From Leucaena leucocephala (lineage: Eukaryota; Streptophyta; Magnoliopsida; Fabales; Fabaceae), in assembly GCA_037074615.1 (NCBI GenBank), contig CM073542.1, positions 15,826,001 through 15,890,000 of the forward strand: a DNA stretch of 64,000 nt, in the 5' to 3' direction. A program made the translations under genes and the position numbers. Numbering within the stretch: the stretch's first letter is position 1; each line of letters begins with the position of its first letter. This document shows, in pieces, positions 20,761-32,307 of this stretch. The notes beneath the pieces are model-generated. The model saw only the letters and a program-made list of their open reading frames with translations, was not told the DNA's origin and searched no databases.

Positions 20761-22783
20761 TAGGAGCGTGTTTGGGAGAGAGCTGAAAAAAATATTTTTT
20801 TAATCAAAACTAAGGTTTAAAATCCATATCAGCTAAAGATTCATGCAAAACATAAAATAGATTTTAAACCCAAAACCATATTACTGACACTCATTAGTAC
20901 AAGAGTGTTTTTTTTCTCCAAAACTTAACTCTCTTAAAAATTTATTTTTTAAAAGGTAATCTAAACACACTCACAAATCCATTAGCCATTCTTATTCTCT
21001 TTTAACATTTTTGAAGTAGAGTTTTTCATAATTATATCTTTAAAGGTACGTTTAAATAGATAGAAAAATAAAAGAAAATATGGGAAGAGAATACTAGAAA
21101 ACAAAATTTCTAAAATAATAAAAAATTATTATTTTTAAGAGCTTTCTCATCTAGTAATTTTTCTTTAATTTTTTTACCATCCAAATATAAGGTAAGAGAG
21201 AAAGCATCTTCTTTCTTACTCATTATATAGCAAATTGAACTCATGACACCAACTAACAAATATTAGATTTAGCGTGACTAGTCTATTATAAGGTGAAAAA
21301 AATAAAATTTAAATATTTATTAAAAAAATATTTATATTTAATATTTAATAGTATATTAAATATAATTATTTTTAATAAAAAAATATATATTTTAAAGAAC
21401 CATTGATGACAATGGTCTGAACATAGGTTGTCCTTCAAATTTTGTGTATTGATTTATCTCTACTAAACAGTAGAGGAGGGAGAGATGAACAGATGAATAA
21501 ATTAAAATTAATCCATATGTTAAACGAGTCTTACCTTATTAAGGTATTTATATTCTTTTTTTCTTATGTTTTTGATCCAGAAAATATGTCAATCAAGTTA
21601 TGTTCCTTTTTATAATAAAAACCTACTCCCCTCCATATTTATAAAATAAAGAGAGAAGATAATTGTTAATCTATTTATAAATTATATTATTAAATTTTTT
21701 TATATAAATGAATAATTTTATTTTTTATTTATAGTATATTATTATTTTCTTAAAATATATATATTAAATAGGTACAAAGCATGTATCCCCTTCCCAAGAT
21801 GGACCACTGGGTCCTACTTTTCGCTTCTTCTCTTTGACCATTTCCTACCTCTTTACGGTCAAATCCTTCATTTCACCAACCTCCAATTATTCACAATATG
21901 CTCCTTTGAGTTTTATATTTAATAATCAAATTACGTACAATAAATCAGTAAAAAAAATAGTATATTTTATTTTTTAAAAAAATACTCTTATTTTTCAAGA
22001 GAGAGAGTGAACAGGAGAGAGATTGAGTAGAAACAGAAGTGTGTGGCACTTGATCCATTACCCTACTAGCAAAGCACTCCCCCTGTATATGGGAATTGGA
22101 GGGTTCGATCTCTTATAAGGCCGGTTTGGCCTCCTTTCCAATCTTAAAAAGAAAGAAGAAGCATGAGATATAATTAACGTGGTAAGGATAAAAAAAAAAT
22201 TGTTGAAGATATTAAACGTGTTTTTAAGTGTACCTTATAATAAAACTATGGATACACCAAAAACAGTATCTTATATATAAGATTGGATGGAATCCTGTGT
22301 TGTCTCCGCCTCCATGTTTCCCCTCTCATTTCTTCTGATTTAATATATTCCTTCACATACAATTTTGAATTTCCTTTTATTTGTGATCAATGGGTAAGTA
22401 ATAAAATTCAATATGAAGGTTATTAAAGGGGACAAAATTTCCTTGGAAGAGAATTTGTGGATAAAAAACATGGCTAGGTTATTTTATTTGCTGGTCAATA
22501 AATCACCCCAACAAATTATATCACAAGCAAAAAGTAACTAGATGATTTTCTTTTCAGAAGAAAATCTATTTCTAACACAAATGAGGACGTTCAAACAAGA
22601 TCGGAAACATCATCTCCAAAAGTACGAATCACAGACACCTAAATATTAATGACATTAATATTGTTAAAATTGAGTCATTCTGTAGTTTTATCATAACAGA
22701 TATCTACCATAGACAAGCTAAACTGAAACAACTGAAGGGTCCATTTATATGGTCACTAATGACAATATAGCTACATATAAAGA

Positions 22784-22788
<5 letters not shown>
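20761..22788. other. AT-rich intergenic DNA
   Basis: No gene recognised. 20765-20960 again begins 'gtgtttgggagagagctg', a DNA-transposon-edge-like phrase. 22040-22145 has phrases ('ccctactagcaaagcactcc', 'ggttcgatctcttat') that look like a dispersed repeat. Confidence 0.5.

Positions 22789-22815
<27 letters not shown>
22789..22815. repeat. (TA)13 microsatellite
   Basis: Uninterrupted TA run 12 bp beyond the stop codon of the EPFL gene, in its probable 3' untranslated region. Confidence 0.95.
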
Positions 22816-22818
<3 letters not shown>

Positions 22819-22826
22819 ATATGTAC

Positions 22827-24262
22827 TCATGGCATGAACAACTTATTGCCACATTTGCACCTCCATGCTTCAGGGTAATATTCGGAAGTCACCGGAGTTC
22901 CTGGCGGCACCGGCACATGAACTGCCCTGCATGGTGTACATTTGCCGCACTTGGAGCTGCACCGTGGTGGTGATGATCCTAGGCCACCCAGAAACCTCCT
23001 TGAAAGCAAAATTTCACCAATTTGCTCAAATTCCTTCTGCTCAAACACATTTATCAGAGAAAAAATGGCATGCATACATGGTTTACAGATTTAATGTTCT
23101 TATTAACTTCAATCTATACGAAAAAAGGACAGACAAACCAACCTAATTTAATAAATGACTCCCTACAATCATACAAACGCTAATCTAGTGGGGTGCTAGT
23201 GTACCGTATGTAGAGTCGATATGATTCTAAAACACTTTAAAGCCACAAACTTTTAATATTATCTAAGAAATTAAAATTTAATTGACAAAATTAAAAGAAT
23301 ATACTAGTATATGGAACCACACGTAGGACCACCTCCCACGTGTGCTATCTTATCATGGTGGACTTCATGCATCACTCAAAAATCTCATCTTCATCATAAG
23401 AACCCGAGTGTAATATAGATGTGACTCCAAATAAATTAAAAAATAGGTTTGAAAAGAATTACTCAAAACTAATAAAAAGAATTGAATAATAATTATAAAT
23501 ACTGCAGATACTCTTTTCTCTCTTATGCCAAATACAAACTAAATTTTCAGGTAAACCAGAAGAATCTAAGATATGCAAACTATAGGTTTTACATGTACTC
23601 ACTCAAGAGGATTTTCAAATTTTCATTTCTCACCAGTTAGCTAATATTCTTAATTACATTATGTTTTCTTTTTCCTCCTCAATTGACACGCACCCAGGTG
23701 AACAAAACTTGTTTAATGTTACATTACAAATTTTTCACCTTTGAATCCAATAACAGTGGGTAGGTTTTATCCCTCAAAAGATTTTCTTTCTTAATAATTA
23801 AACTTCATTTTAGGTTATTAAAGTTTCCTTTAATTCCTCCAGCTATTCAATAACCAGGACTAGACTCAGATGGGTCAAGAAAAGGAAAATAATGATTATG
23901 GGAATCATCCTAGAAAACTTAAAAATTACAGAGCATACCCACTATTCTGTACTAATAATAAAAACTTCTGATTGGTAAAACAGGCTCTGACTCATGCTGT
24001 ACAAATAATAACATCAACTAACCTGGAAATCTACAACAGCTAACATGGGACACTTCTTAGTATCTACATTAAAGAAGGAATATATGCGAGTTAGAAATGA
24101 AAATATCTCAAAAGTGTTAAGCAGAAAAATGTGTGGGGAATTGTGAAAGTGGATTTACTTACCTTGACCTGTGATGGCAGAGCTGAAGATTGTGAAATTT
24201 GAGAAGATGAAGAAGAAAAAGGCACCAGAAATAAGATGGATTTTGTTCCTCTTCCTCTCCAT
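22827..24262 (-). CDS. EPIDERMAL PATTERNING FACTOR-like peptide precursor (EPFL4/5/6 type)
   Basis: Secreted cysteine-rich peptide hormone precursor of the EPF/EPFL family, ligands of ERECTA-family receptor kinases that act outside the cell in growth and epidermal patterning. Three exons on the minus strand: 24262-24163 (ATG to GGTCAAG, donor GTAAGT), 24063-24023 (acceptor TGTAG, donor GTTAGT) and 23036-22827 (acceptor GAGCAG, stop TGA). The phases join, giving 116 residues. Residues 1-30 are a signal peptide: basic start MERKRNK, then a hydrophobic core GAFFFFIFSNFTIF. The C-terminal part is the mature domain: FLGGLGSSPPRCSSKCG, CTPCRAVHVPVPPGTPV and YYPEAWRCKCGNKLFMP, with six cysteines in RC, KC, KC, PC, RC and KC. 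The PVPPGTPVT loop and the YYPEAWRCKCGNKL end are typical of the EPFL4/5/6 branch; which one cannot be settled here. Exon 2 is short and the least certain. No disabling change is visible. Confidence 0.9.
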
Positions 24263-24430
24263 GAACAAAGAAGAAAATTCCTTCTGAAACCCTACAGCAG
24301 AAAGAAGTGGGATGGTTTCAGATAGATATGTTGACACCCTCTTGCTCTGTTTTTCTCTCCCTTCCTCACTCCCCCCTCCCTTCCACCCCCCCTCTCTCTC
24401 TCTATTTCGGAGAGTATGACCCTTCGGAGA
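24263..24430 (-). promoter_or_regulatory. EPFL 5' leader with a GA-rich tract
   Basis: Upstream of the EPFL ATG the minus strand carries GAGAGAGAGAGAGAGG (complement at 24387-24405) followed by a purine-rich run to about 24360. GA/CT tracts are common in plant 5' leaders and promoters. I could not place a TATA box with confidence. The plus- and minus-strand frames through here are by-products of the tract. Confidence 0.45.
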
Positions 24431-27400
24431 AGAGTGTGTTAAGCTATGAACCAATAATAGGGTTTACAATATCCAGGGGTATTGTACCTTGAATGCAAAC
24501 ATTAAGCTAAACAAATACCTAACACTTCGTCTCATTTTGTCTTCAGATAAAGTCACTGTAACATACCCTTTTATTTTTTATTCTTTATTTTTTTTTTCAG
24601 AATTGTAATGTAGTGTTAAAAGAGGGAGGTAGCTAGAGAAGAGACAGTAGGCATATGGTGGAAAAAGTGAATGGTATGGTACGGCAAATTAAAGCAGGTG
24701 TTTTGAACAGTGAAGGAAGAGGTTAAAATTTTTTGAAGAGTGAATCTATTGGGAGTCACGGCTTCATAAGCTTTTCCATGTTTGGGTCACGGATTCTCTT
24801 GCAGGCTTTCTTCTGTCTTTCAACTATTCCCAAGCCCATATTAACCAAAACTACCCCAACCTCTTTTCTCACCCTTGCGCGGTCTTTCTCTGCTTTTTTC
24901 CCTTTCTCCATTTAGCTTTTCTTCTCTGAGATAAAAAGCATTTAACCAACTCCCGCCCTTACAACTGCAATTTCCCGTTCTTTTCTACTGTCTTTTCATT
25001 AATTATTCGTAATTTTTCAGAAACTGTTAAGCTTTTTATTACATTATTGCTGCAGTAGTACTCTTGTATAAGCTCTCTGTCTTGGATGCATTATATCCAC
25101 TAATCGCACTACACAACGACACTGAAGTAAGATTTTCAAACAGAGCAATATGTGAAAACCGTTTCTAGACTGAAAGAAAATTAACCATAAGTGAGGGTTT
25201 TTCTCTCAACCAAATACTGACTTGGTACTATTACTGAAGGATTAAAATAATTAGTTCAAAGGCTGGAATTTTTTGGTACTTGTATTAGGGAATCGTAGTG
25301 CACTGAATAATTCAAATAAATACAAACCTTCGATTCAATCTGTATACACTTTTAACTCTTTGGGAAAGGAAATACACTTGCACTCCACCTTAGTTTAGAC
25401 TAATATCCTCCACTGATTTGTGTGTGTGTGTTATGTCTTTATGATAATGGATGTTTTAAGAAACTTTACTTAAACTATACCTTTCATTGTCTTTGTTATT
25501 GTCAAACCAAAGATATGTTTAGAAGGAGAGAGAAGAAAACTTGTGAAAGATGATGAAGGGATGGTGTGAACACTGCTTGAAATGGGTGCTTAAAAAGAGT
25601 ATCAAAGAAGTCAGATTCCGCATGCAGGCTAATATGGACAAACTATGTTGTCCAAACAAATAAAGGAATTGGTGTGTTTTGTTGACAGAGGATATTTATT
25701 CTCCGGCTTTGCCCTCATTTCCTATTTATGCATTCCCTGCGTAAGACCTTTAAGTCCTTCACTCTTCCACAGCATAACGCCAATAATTGATATCTAAGTT
25801 TACAACTTTTCTTTATGGGGGGTGTCCTTATTTGCTGGCTCTGCTTCCCTAAATTGTTTTAAGTTGCTAAGATTTGTATGTTGAAGAAATAACACAATGT
25901 GCCAAATCTCTTTTCTATATATATATAAATGAGCAGTGGCAACACCTGAATTCATGCTATAGCAGTTTGCAGGATGAAATTTCTTTGCTGTCATATGGAA
26001 AATATTATTTGGCAGCCTTACCATTTTGCTCACAACTATGCAGAGATCACATGCAATGCTTTTCTCTTCCTTGAAATTCAAAGGCTGCTTTAGAAAAATG
26101 AGGGCCCTATGTTGTTCTTCTCATTTGTCAGCAATAAATAATGACCCATATCATTCACTTATTCACATTTAATCTCTACACTTTCATGTGTCCATTCTCG
26201 TGCCAAAACAGGAAATCCAGTAATAATGAAAAACTTACATTGTTGTTGTTACTTTAATGGATTTAACAGTATCCTCAAACATAATAACAAAACTGAACCA
26301 ACTTGTTTGCATCTCAAGCCATTCTGTGAATAATGAGAGAAAAGGTCGCTGTGAACTTTAGTTTGAGATGTTCCTGTAGCAAATTTTTGACAGTATTAGA
26401 TGTGGAAAGGGTCTATGAAACTTTCTCATAGGAAAACAGAAATCTCAATCTCAAATATAAAAGTTAATTTCTGATTTCCTAGTTTCAGTTTTTGCATGGA
26501 GAATTGACTTATTGGGGCATCTCAAAAACAATCAATGAAGATAATTACTGTCATTATATTGTACATATCATTTATTAAATTACTTCATATATGACTACAC
26601 GTATAAACTTGGATAATGACACAATAACAAAAACAGGTATGCTATTACTGAAAACAAGTATTGTGTGGATCAGGTTAATGATAAACGACCAGTTCTGGTG
26701 GCATTACGACAAATCATAGTAAGTGGCCTTAATTTAAAACCCACATGTACGCCACAGCAAAAGATAACATTTAATAATCAATGATAACTAACAGTATGAT
26801 TTGATAGAATGGAAGAGTTTTTAACAATAGTAAAAATAGAAATAGAATTATATTAGAAATAAATTTTAAAAATTATTTATTAGGTTAAAAATAAGTATAA
26901 AAGTAATGCATATTTTTTTTATAATTTAGGGTAAAATAATCCAAAATATTATTTTATAACTTAGGAAAGATTAAAGTTATCTAAGAATTTTATTATTTAA
27001 GATAAAATGATCTAAAATATTTTACTTCCATTTCTCTTATCTTATTTTCTAATTTTTTTTAACGAAACTAAAATAGCCTAAAATAGTAGAAGTAGAAATA
27101 ATTTCTATTACAATAAATAAGAGAAATATTTAATTTAATTTCTACTTCTATTTTTTTACTTTCACTCTCAATTTTACTTCCATGTAACTAAATATATCTT
27201 AAAAATTAAAAAATTGAGAACCATTCCATTTCCCTCTCTCTAATATTACATATGAAAATAAGCCTGTAGTTGCTACTTATACTATCCCATCATAAGTACA
27301 CCAAATTAAATTATAGCCCTTCATATTTCTCTTGATATGCACTATTAGTATGAACAAATAAGCAAAGAAGAAAGTGACAAATAATCACAACGTAATATTT

Positions 27401-28090
27401 CTTTAAGATTTATAAGGTCAACAATCACATTTATTGGACATAGAAAAATTATAAATATTCAATTCTTTAAAGTAGAGAGAGAGCCACGTAAGTGAACCTA
27501 TATATAGAGAATAGATTAGGATGTTGATATGTGGAGGAAAGCAAACACCACCATACCTACCTTAATCAGACTTGTTCTCATGCTGTTGTTGTGATGCAAT
27601 GGAAGGTGATTAATTCAATGACTCTCTCTCTCTCTCTCTCACTGAACAGCAACATCTCATTGCGTCCACCACTGTCCTTTGAATTTTTTTTCATTTACAC
27701 TTCAAGCTTTCAATTCATCCCCTCGCCCCCACCATGCTTATTTAGAGTCCTGATAGGGATATAGGAAACTTTGAGCGTGACATTTTGCAGGCTATACAGT
27801 CCTTACCCATCCACATTCTCTCTATCACTATTTACTCATTTTCAAACTTGGAATAAAGCTGACACTTTCTTTTTTGTTGTTGTAATTGTATTTTTAAATG
27901 TCTCAGTGTGTTGTTCAAAACTATACATTTCCCTAATCAAACAATTGATAAGAAAGGCATGTGGTTTCTCCTTATCAGAATTGATGTTTTGTATTCATGG
28001 CATCTCTCTCTCTCTCTTGCCCATCTTGAATGGATTTTACCTTCTATGAAAAGAACATTTTCTCAAACAATAGCTAATCACTCATCTTAG
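24431..28090. other. Intergenic DNA, including the probable EPFL promoter
   Basis: No gene recognised. 26800-27200 is a run of 'taaaatattttatt' and 'aaaatagaaatag' phrases like an eroded DNA transposon. 24500-25700 lies upstream of the EPFL gene and would hold its promoter. The short frames seen here have no family resemblance. Confidence 0.55.
27622..27640. repeat. CT microsatellite
   Basis: Nineteen bases of alternating C and T, with another CT run near 28004-28018. Confidence 0.95.
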
Positions 28091-28095
28091 GCATT

Positions 28096-28618
28096 GTTTG
28101 GTAACCAAAAACCCTAATCGCGAAATTGAAGAGGAGACGTGAATTCCGATTAATCTTGTTTGGCAATTGGCACGCCTCCTTCAATCTTGCATAGGTTTCG
28201 TCTCTTCTTCCATCCGTGGGAGAGTTGAATGGTCCGCATAAATGGATCAGGACTCACTAATCTCTGGGATAGACAAAATTTTGTGCCGATTTCACCCTTG
28301 ACTCATCATTCTTCTGTGGCCACAACATCAGGTGAATCACTTCCGCCGTAGTCTCCGGTCGCCGGAGCCTTGGACCACTTGCCACCTTGACCAGATCCGG
28401 TGTGATTGCGTTGTAGGACGTCGATCAGGTTGGGGTTGCAAGGATCAATAGATGATCTCTTGAGATTACTTCGTGATAGAAACAGAGGCAAACTGGAGAT
28501 TCTGAACACTAGAATTTCCGTCGGCGATGCGGATCTGACCGCCGATCCTTCTTCGTCACCTCTTCTTCCCGCTATTCATTCTCTCGGCTCAATGCCGATA
28601 CTGCATTTGCATTTCTGA
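28096..28618. other. GC-richer region open on both strands; possible gene relic
   Basis: This 0.5 kb is clearly richer in G+C than its neighbours and starts with AAAACCCTAATCG, a telo-box-like motif typical of leaders of housekeeping genes. Plus strand 28406-28618 can be read as 70 residues (SIDDLLRLLRDRNRGKLEI, then TRISVGDADLTADPSSS), minus strand 28509-28306 as 67 residues (DPCNPNLIDVLQRNHTGSGQ). I recognise neither. The balance of two open frames suggests GC-rich ex-coding sequence more than a live gene. Confidence 0.35.
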
Positions 28619-30451
28619 ACACAATATCTCGGTTTGCTACAACATTTTGTAGATTTCAACATCGCTGATTGCAATTTTAACATAGTGAACATACTATTTT
28701 TTTTTTCATTTTTAAGATTTAAACCTTCAACTTTTTGTAGAAATACTGACAAAGTAACAAACAATACCATTTCAGAAACTGAGATCTGATACAAGTTTTC
28801 GCATTGTAATCTACTACACTAGGCAATAGGCTATTGCTATAGCTATCCCACATGCATTTTCCAGTCAAAGATCTCTGCTGCTTTAACAGCAAAAGATACA
28901 CAAGGGTACATAAAATCTGAGATTTTGGGGTCTAAGCCTAGTACAATTCCAATCTCTGATTTCAATTTTGGATTGAATTCTTTTTTCTTGGTCGGGTCAC
29001 ACCAGATAACCTAACATTGGGCAAGTCGCAAATTAACCCTATGTGTAATTTATAGGTAATTTATAGGTTATGTGTAATTTATAGGTAATTTATAGGTTTT
29101 GGATTCAAAAAAAATAATGCTTGAATATGATACAAAAGATAATGAAGTAAGAAGTACATAAATGTATCTTACTAATATTATAAATATAGAAGTTCATGAA
29201 TTTATCTTGGGATCTAAAGATTAAATATATATCTAGAAAATAGAATAAACTGATAATGTCTTAATAAAAAATAGGTTCACAACTATGGCAGATTTACATT
29301 ATTGCCTTTCTTATTTGAGTATTCTTGTGGATAAGGAGTGTTTGAAATTTGATCCCCTTTATAATTTAATTTTTTTTGTTTAGGGTTTTAATACCCTCCC
29401 TTATATCAAAAAAAAAAAAAAACTAAATAATAGAGTTCAAATCTCATGATATTGATACCTTAATCTATATATAAAAAAGCTCAACAGTATTGCCAAGAAA
29501 ATGATTATATGCCAACAAATTGTTTTGACTTGTCTTGTTGTATTTATAAATTCCTTTTATCTTATTTTTTTTAGAACTAAGAAATACTTTAAATTTTATT
29601 AACTATACTTTAAAATTTAAAATATTATTAACTTCACCCCTATTTAATATATACTTGATCTCAAGAGTATAAATTTAACATAATAATAAATAAAATTTAC
29701 AAATAAAAAATTTAATAATATAACTTATAAATATTATCAGAATAAACATTTTATAGTATCTATTTTACTAATTTAATTATATTAAAGAAGTTGATTAATT
29801 TAGTTAATATGATATATTTTTTCTAAAACACTCTAATCATCTTTTGTATCTCACACCCTCTTAATTGATTATTGTTGAAGAAATATCAATAAGGATAATT
29901 TGATAAAAATTAATAAATATAGAAAATAAATTTTATAGTTATGATCCTGAATAATTTCTCAATTAAATCCTATATTAAGAATTAAAAGAGTATTATAAAA
30001 ATAATAAAGACCTATGGGGGTTGGATCTAGCAAAAATGATCCGTCTTTCTAGTAAACTAAAGTTTGAATATTTGTTTAGAGAGGTTAATATATTTGATAT
30101 TCAATAATATCTTAAATATAATTCTCTCCGATAAAAGTATACCCTTAAAAAATAAATAAAGTTACATAAGAAAAAAAAAATATGCCAACAAACGTAATGC
30201 ACCACACGTTTGAGTCTACTCATATTAGAATATATTGATTTATTGTTTATTTTGATTTGTCGCAGTCCATCTCGGGGTATCAAGTTGAACGATATCCTTT
30301 CAATTTCAAACACTAATATATTGTGATATGACAAATGATAACACACATCAAAATTAATGAGTTTTATCAAATTTATTTTTCATGAATTAGAATAAGCCCA
30401 AACTCATTTAAATAAGTAAAGGCTTATTAATTATATAAATAAAAAACTATT
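28619..30451. other. AT-rich intergenic DNA
   Basis: No gene recognised. It contains the 29-bp tandem repeat at 29041-29098 and an A14 run near 29409. Confidence 0.6.
29041..29098 (+). repeat. 29-bp tandem repeat, two identical copies
   Basis: ATGTGTAATTTATAGGTAAT plus 'ttataggtt' at 29041-29069, repeated exactly at 29070-29098. The unit itself contains a shorter repeat, TAATTTATAGGT. Confidence 0.95.
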
Positions 30452-30620
30452 TTTTTGTATAAATTTTTTTAGAAAATAGTTGAATTCACTTACGATCTAA
30501 AGGTAAGGTGAAGTCTCCGTTTCTCCTATATGATATTGGTATCTTCTAGGAGGAAATAAGATTTCACTCTATCATTAGATTGTAAGTGAGTCCAATAATT
30601 TTTTAAATTTTTTTGTAAAA
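30452..30620. mobile_element. Foldback MITE-like element
   Basis: The two halves are inverted copies of each other over about 65 bp. The left arm has 'ttcacttacgatctaaagg', 'ggtgaagtc' and 'tttctcct'; the right arm has 'aggaggaaat', 'gatttcac', 'attagattgtaagtgag' and ends in 'aaatttttttg'. A short centre 'atatgatattggtat' lies between. Small size, near-complete palindrome and AT-rich ends are typical of foldback MITEs. No target duplication could be set because the ends are poly-T/A. Confidence 0.65.
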
Positions 30621-31193
30621 ACAAAATTATATAAATAAGTATAATATATGAGTCATATAATGTGATATACTCTTTTTATTTAAAATAATAATAGAAGCCC
30701 TTGTGGATGAGGACTGAGGAGAGTGGCGGGTTTTTTCTTTTTTTGAATGCATGACAAAGCTTAACCACCGGTGCATAAGAAAATTTCTGTTTGGAACCCA
30801 CTCTCCCATATTGAAATGAATGATTCTATATAACATAAACAAAATTCTTTAATTAATTATTTCATCGGTTCAAATGAATGCATATTTTTCTTTAAAAATA
30901 AACACGAAAAATATTTGTGATCGTTAAGGACAATACAACTATATCAAGAATTTTATTCATTATGTCAAATTTTCTAATATCAATTTATCATATTTTATTT
31001 TTTCATATTTAGTAATAACATTACCAATTTCGGGGGTTAGTTGTGGACTTGTGGTAAAGCAGGGACCACGTTATCCAATGTCCATTCTTCGAAAAATGGT
31101 TACATTGACCATTTAATGACTTTAGGAATAATAAAATTTGCTAATGTCTATAATAATGTTACTTAGCTTGTTATTATAAATATATTAATACTA

Positions 31194-31264
31194 AATGTTC
31201 ATGCATTGTTTTATTTATCCGAACAAGAAAAATGTACATTATTATAAAACAATGCATGAACATT
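31194..31264. repeat. Perfect 21-bp inverted repeat (hairpin) behind a host reading frame
   Basis: AATGTTCATGCATTGTTTTAT-type arms lie at 31194-31214 and 31244-31264 with a 29-base loop. All 21 positions pair. The structure sits 39 bp beyond the stop codon (31303) of the minus-strand frame below, so it would lie in its 3' untranslated region. Confidence 0.9.
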
Positions 31265-31302
31265 CTTCTCAGTGGAAATGAATATGGTAGTTCATTCCAA
31301 CT

Positions 31303-31569
31303 TTAACTTGTGTCATGATTAGTAGTAGTTTGTGAAGAAAACAAGTCCTTACAGAGTTCTCCATAGAATCTAGAAACTAAATCAACAAACACAAGGCACT
31401 TGAGCTTCTTCCAGCAACACAGAAGCTCCTCCACATCCATCAAGTCCTTCCTCTTCCCTTCTTCCACTATCATTTCCACTAAATGCTTCTCGAACCTTCT
31501 ACACAACTCCTCAACTTCCACATCATCACCATGATCGTCATTTTCTCTTTCATTATTATTATAACCTTC
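31303..31569 (-). pseudogene. 3' part of an unidentified host gene, cut by the copia LTR
   Basis: A minus-strand frame enters directly from the LTR end at 31570 and runs without a stop for 88 codons to TGA/TAA at 31303. It reads EGYNNNERENDDHGDDVEVE, then EELCRRFEKHLVEMIVEEGK, then DLMDVEELLCCWKKLKCLV and VDLVSRFYGELCKDLFSS. The acidic start followed by an even helical domain looks like the conserved C-terminal domain of a small plant-specific regulatory protein. The 'LVEMIVEE' helix recalls the OVATE-type domain, but I cannot assign it. The real start lies upstream and is lost: the LTR is inserted after codon GAA-GG. A GTG at 31521 is not a plausible start. The 5' part was not found on the other side of the element. 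Confidence 0.5.
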
Positions 31570-32034
31570 TGTTAGAAAATAAACATCTCAAAAGCAATAC
31601 AATCAATCAAGATTATATCATACTCAAATATAAACCTATATGAGATGTAGCAGAAGACTTAAAGTTACCTCTCGCTATTAGCTTGATTGATCTAAGGAGA
31701 ACTGTGATTAATTAGGAACCTGCCAAAAGAGAATACTGTCAGATAAACAGGTTCTTCCAATTGGTAATTGGGCACATCGATATCAACTTGTTTTCAGCCG
31801 TCACCAGTGGGGAACCTTCAGAAGTAGAGCTGAGAATAGGGTTTCACTCTGGACTCAGAAAAGAGATCTTACACTCAATAAATTGTTAATTTTCACCATC
31901 AGAAAAGTAACATTAAATATGAGTCAATAACCTACATTGGACTGGGCCCAATGACTACGAGCCACACTTAGAAATATTTATTAATTATTCTAATTAATAT
32001 CTAAATAGGTTATAATACTAATAAATATCCAACA
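31570..32034 (-). repeat. Copia 3' LTR (465 bp)
   Basis: On the minus strand it starts TGTTGGATATTTATTAG right after the polypurine tract and ends TTTTCTAACA, giving TG...CA ends. The LTR end fuses to the host reading frame at 31569. Confidence 0.8.
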
Positions 32035-32307
32035 TTCTCCCACTTAGCTCGTATACTCAATGTCATTACCGTGTCTAGGTAAACTGATGCCATGCTACAA
32101 GAATCAAGGCGATAAGTCCTCTTTTATCGGGTATTACCTTCCATGTATTACAGATAGCACCATCACTTAATGGGTATCACAATATACATGAACTCAATAT
32201 TCATAGGTTCCTGTCTCCATGTTTATCAATTTCAATAACACAAAATGTATACAATCACAAATGGAAATGATAAACCACAAAATACAATTTTATTGCTCAT
32301 ACCTCCA

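Noticed and set aside
22749..23146. Plus-strand frames across the EPFL last exon
   Set aside because: They are antisense to the EPFL coding exon, which has clear family motifs and splice sites on the minus strand.
24155..24454. Taking the 99-codon frame at its first ATG as the EPFL start
   Set aside because: The first 64 codons come from the GA-rich leader. The ATG at 24262 gives a proper signal peptide.
31303..31521. A complete 72-codon gene starting at GTG 31521
   Set aside because: The same frame is open further up to the LTR end at 31569, so GTG is an internal valine and the true start was lost.
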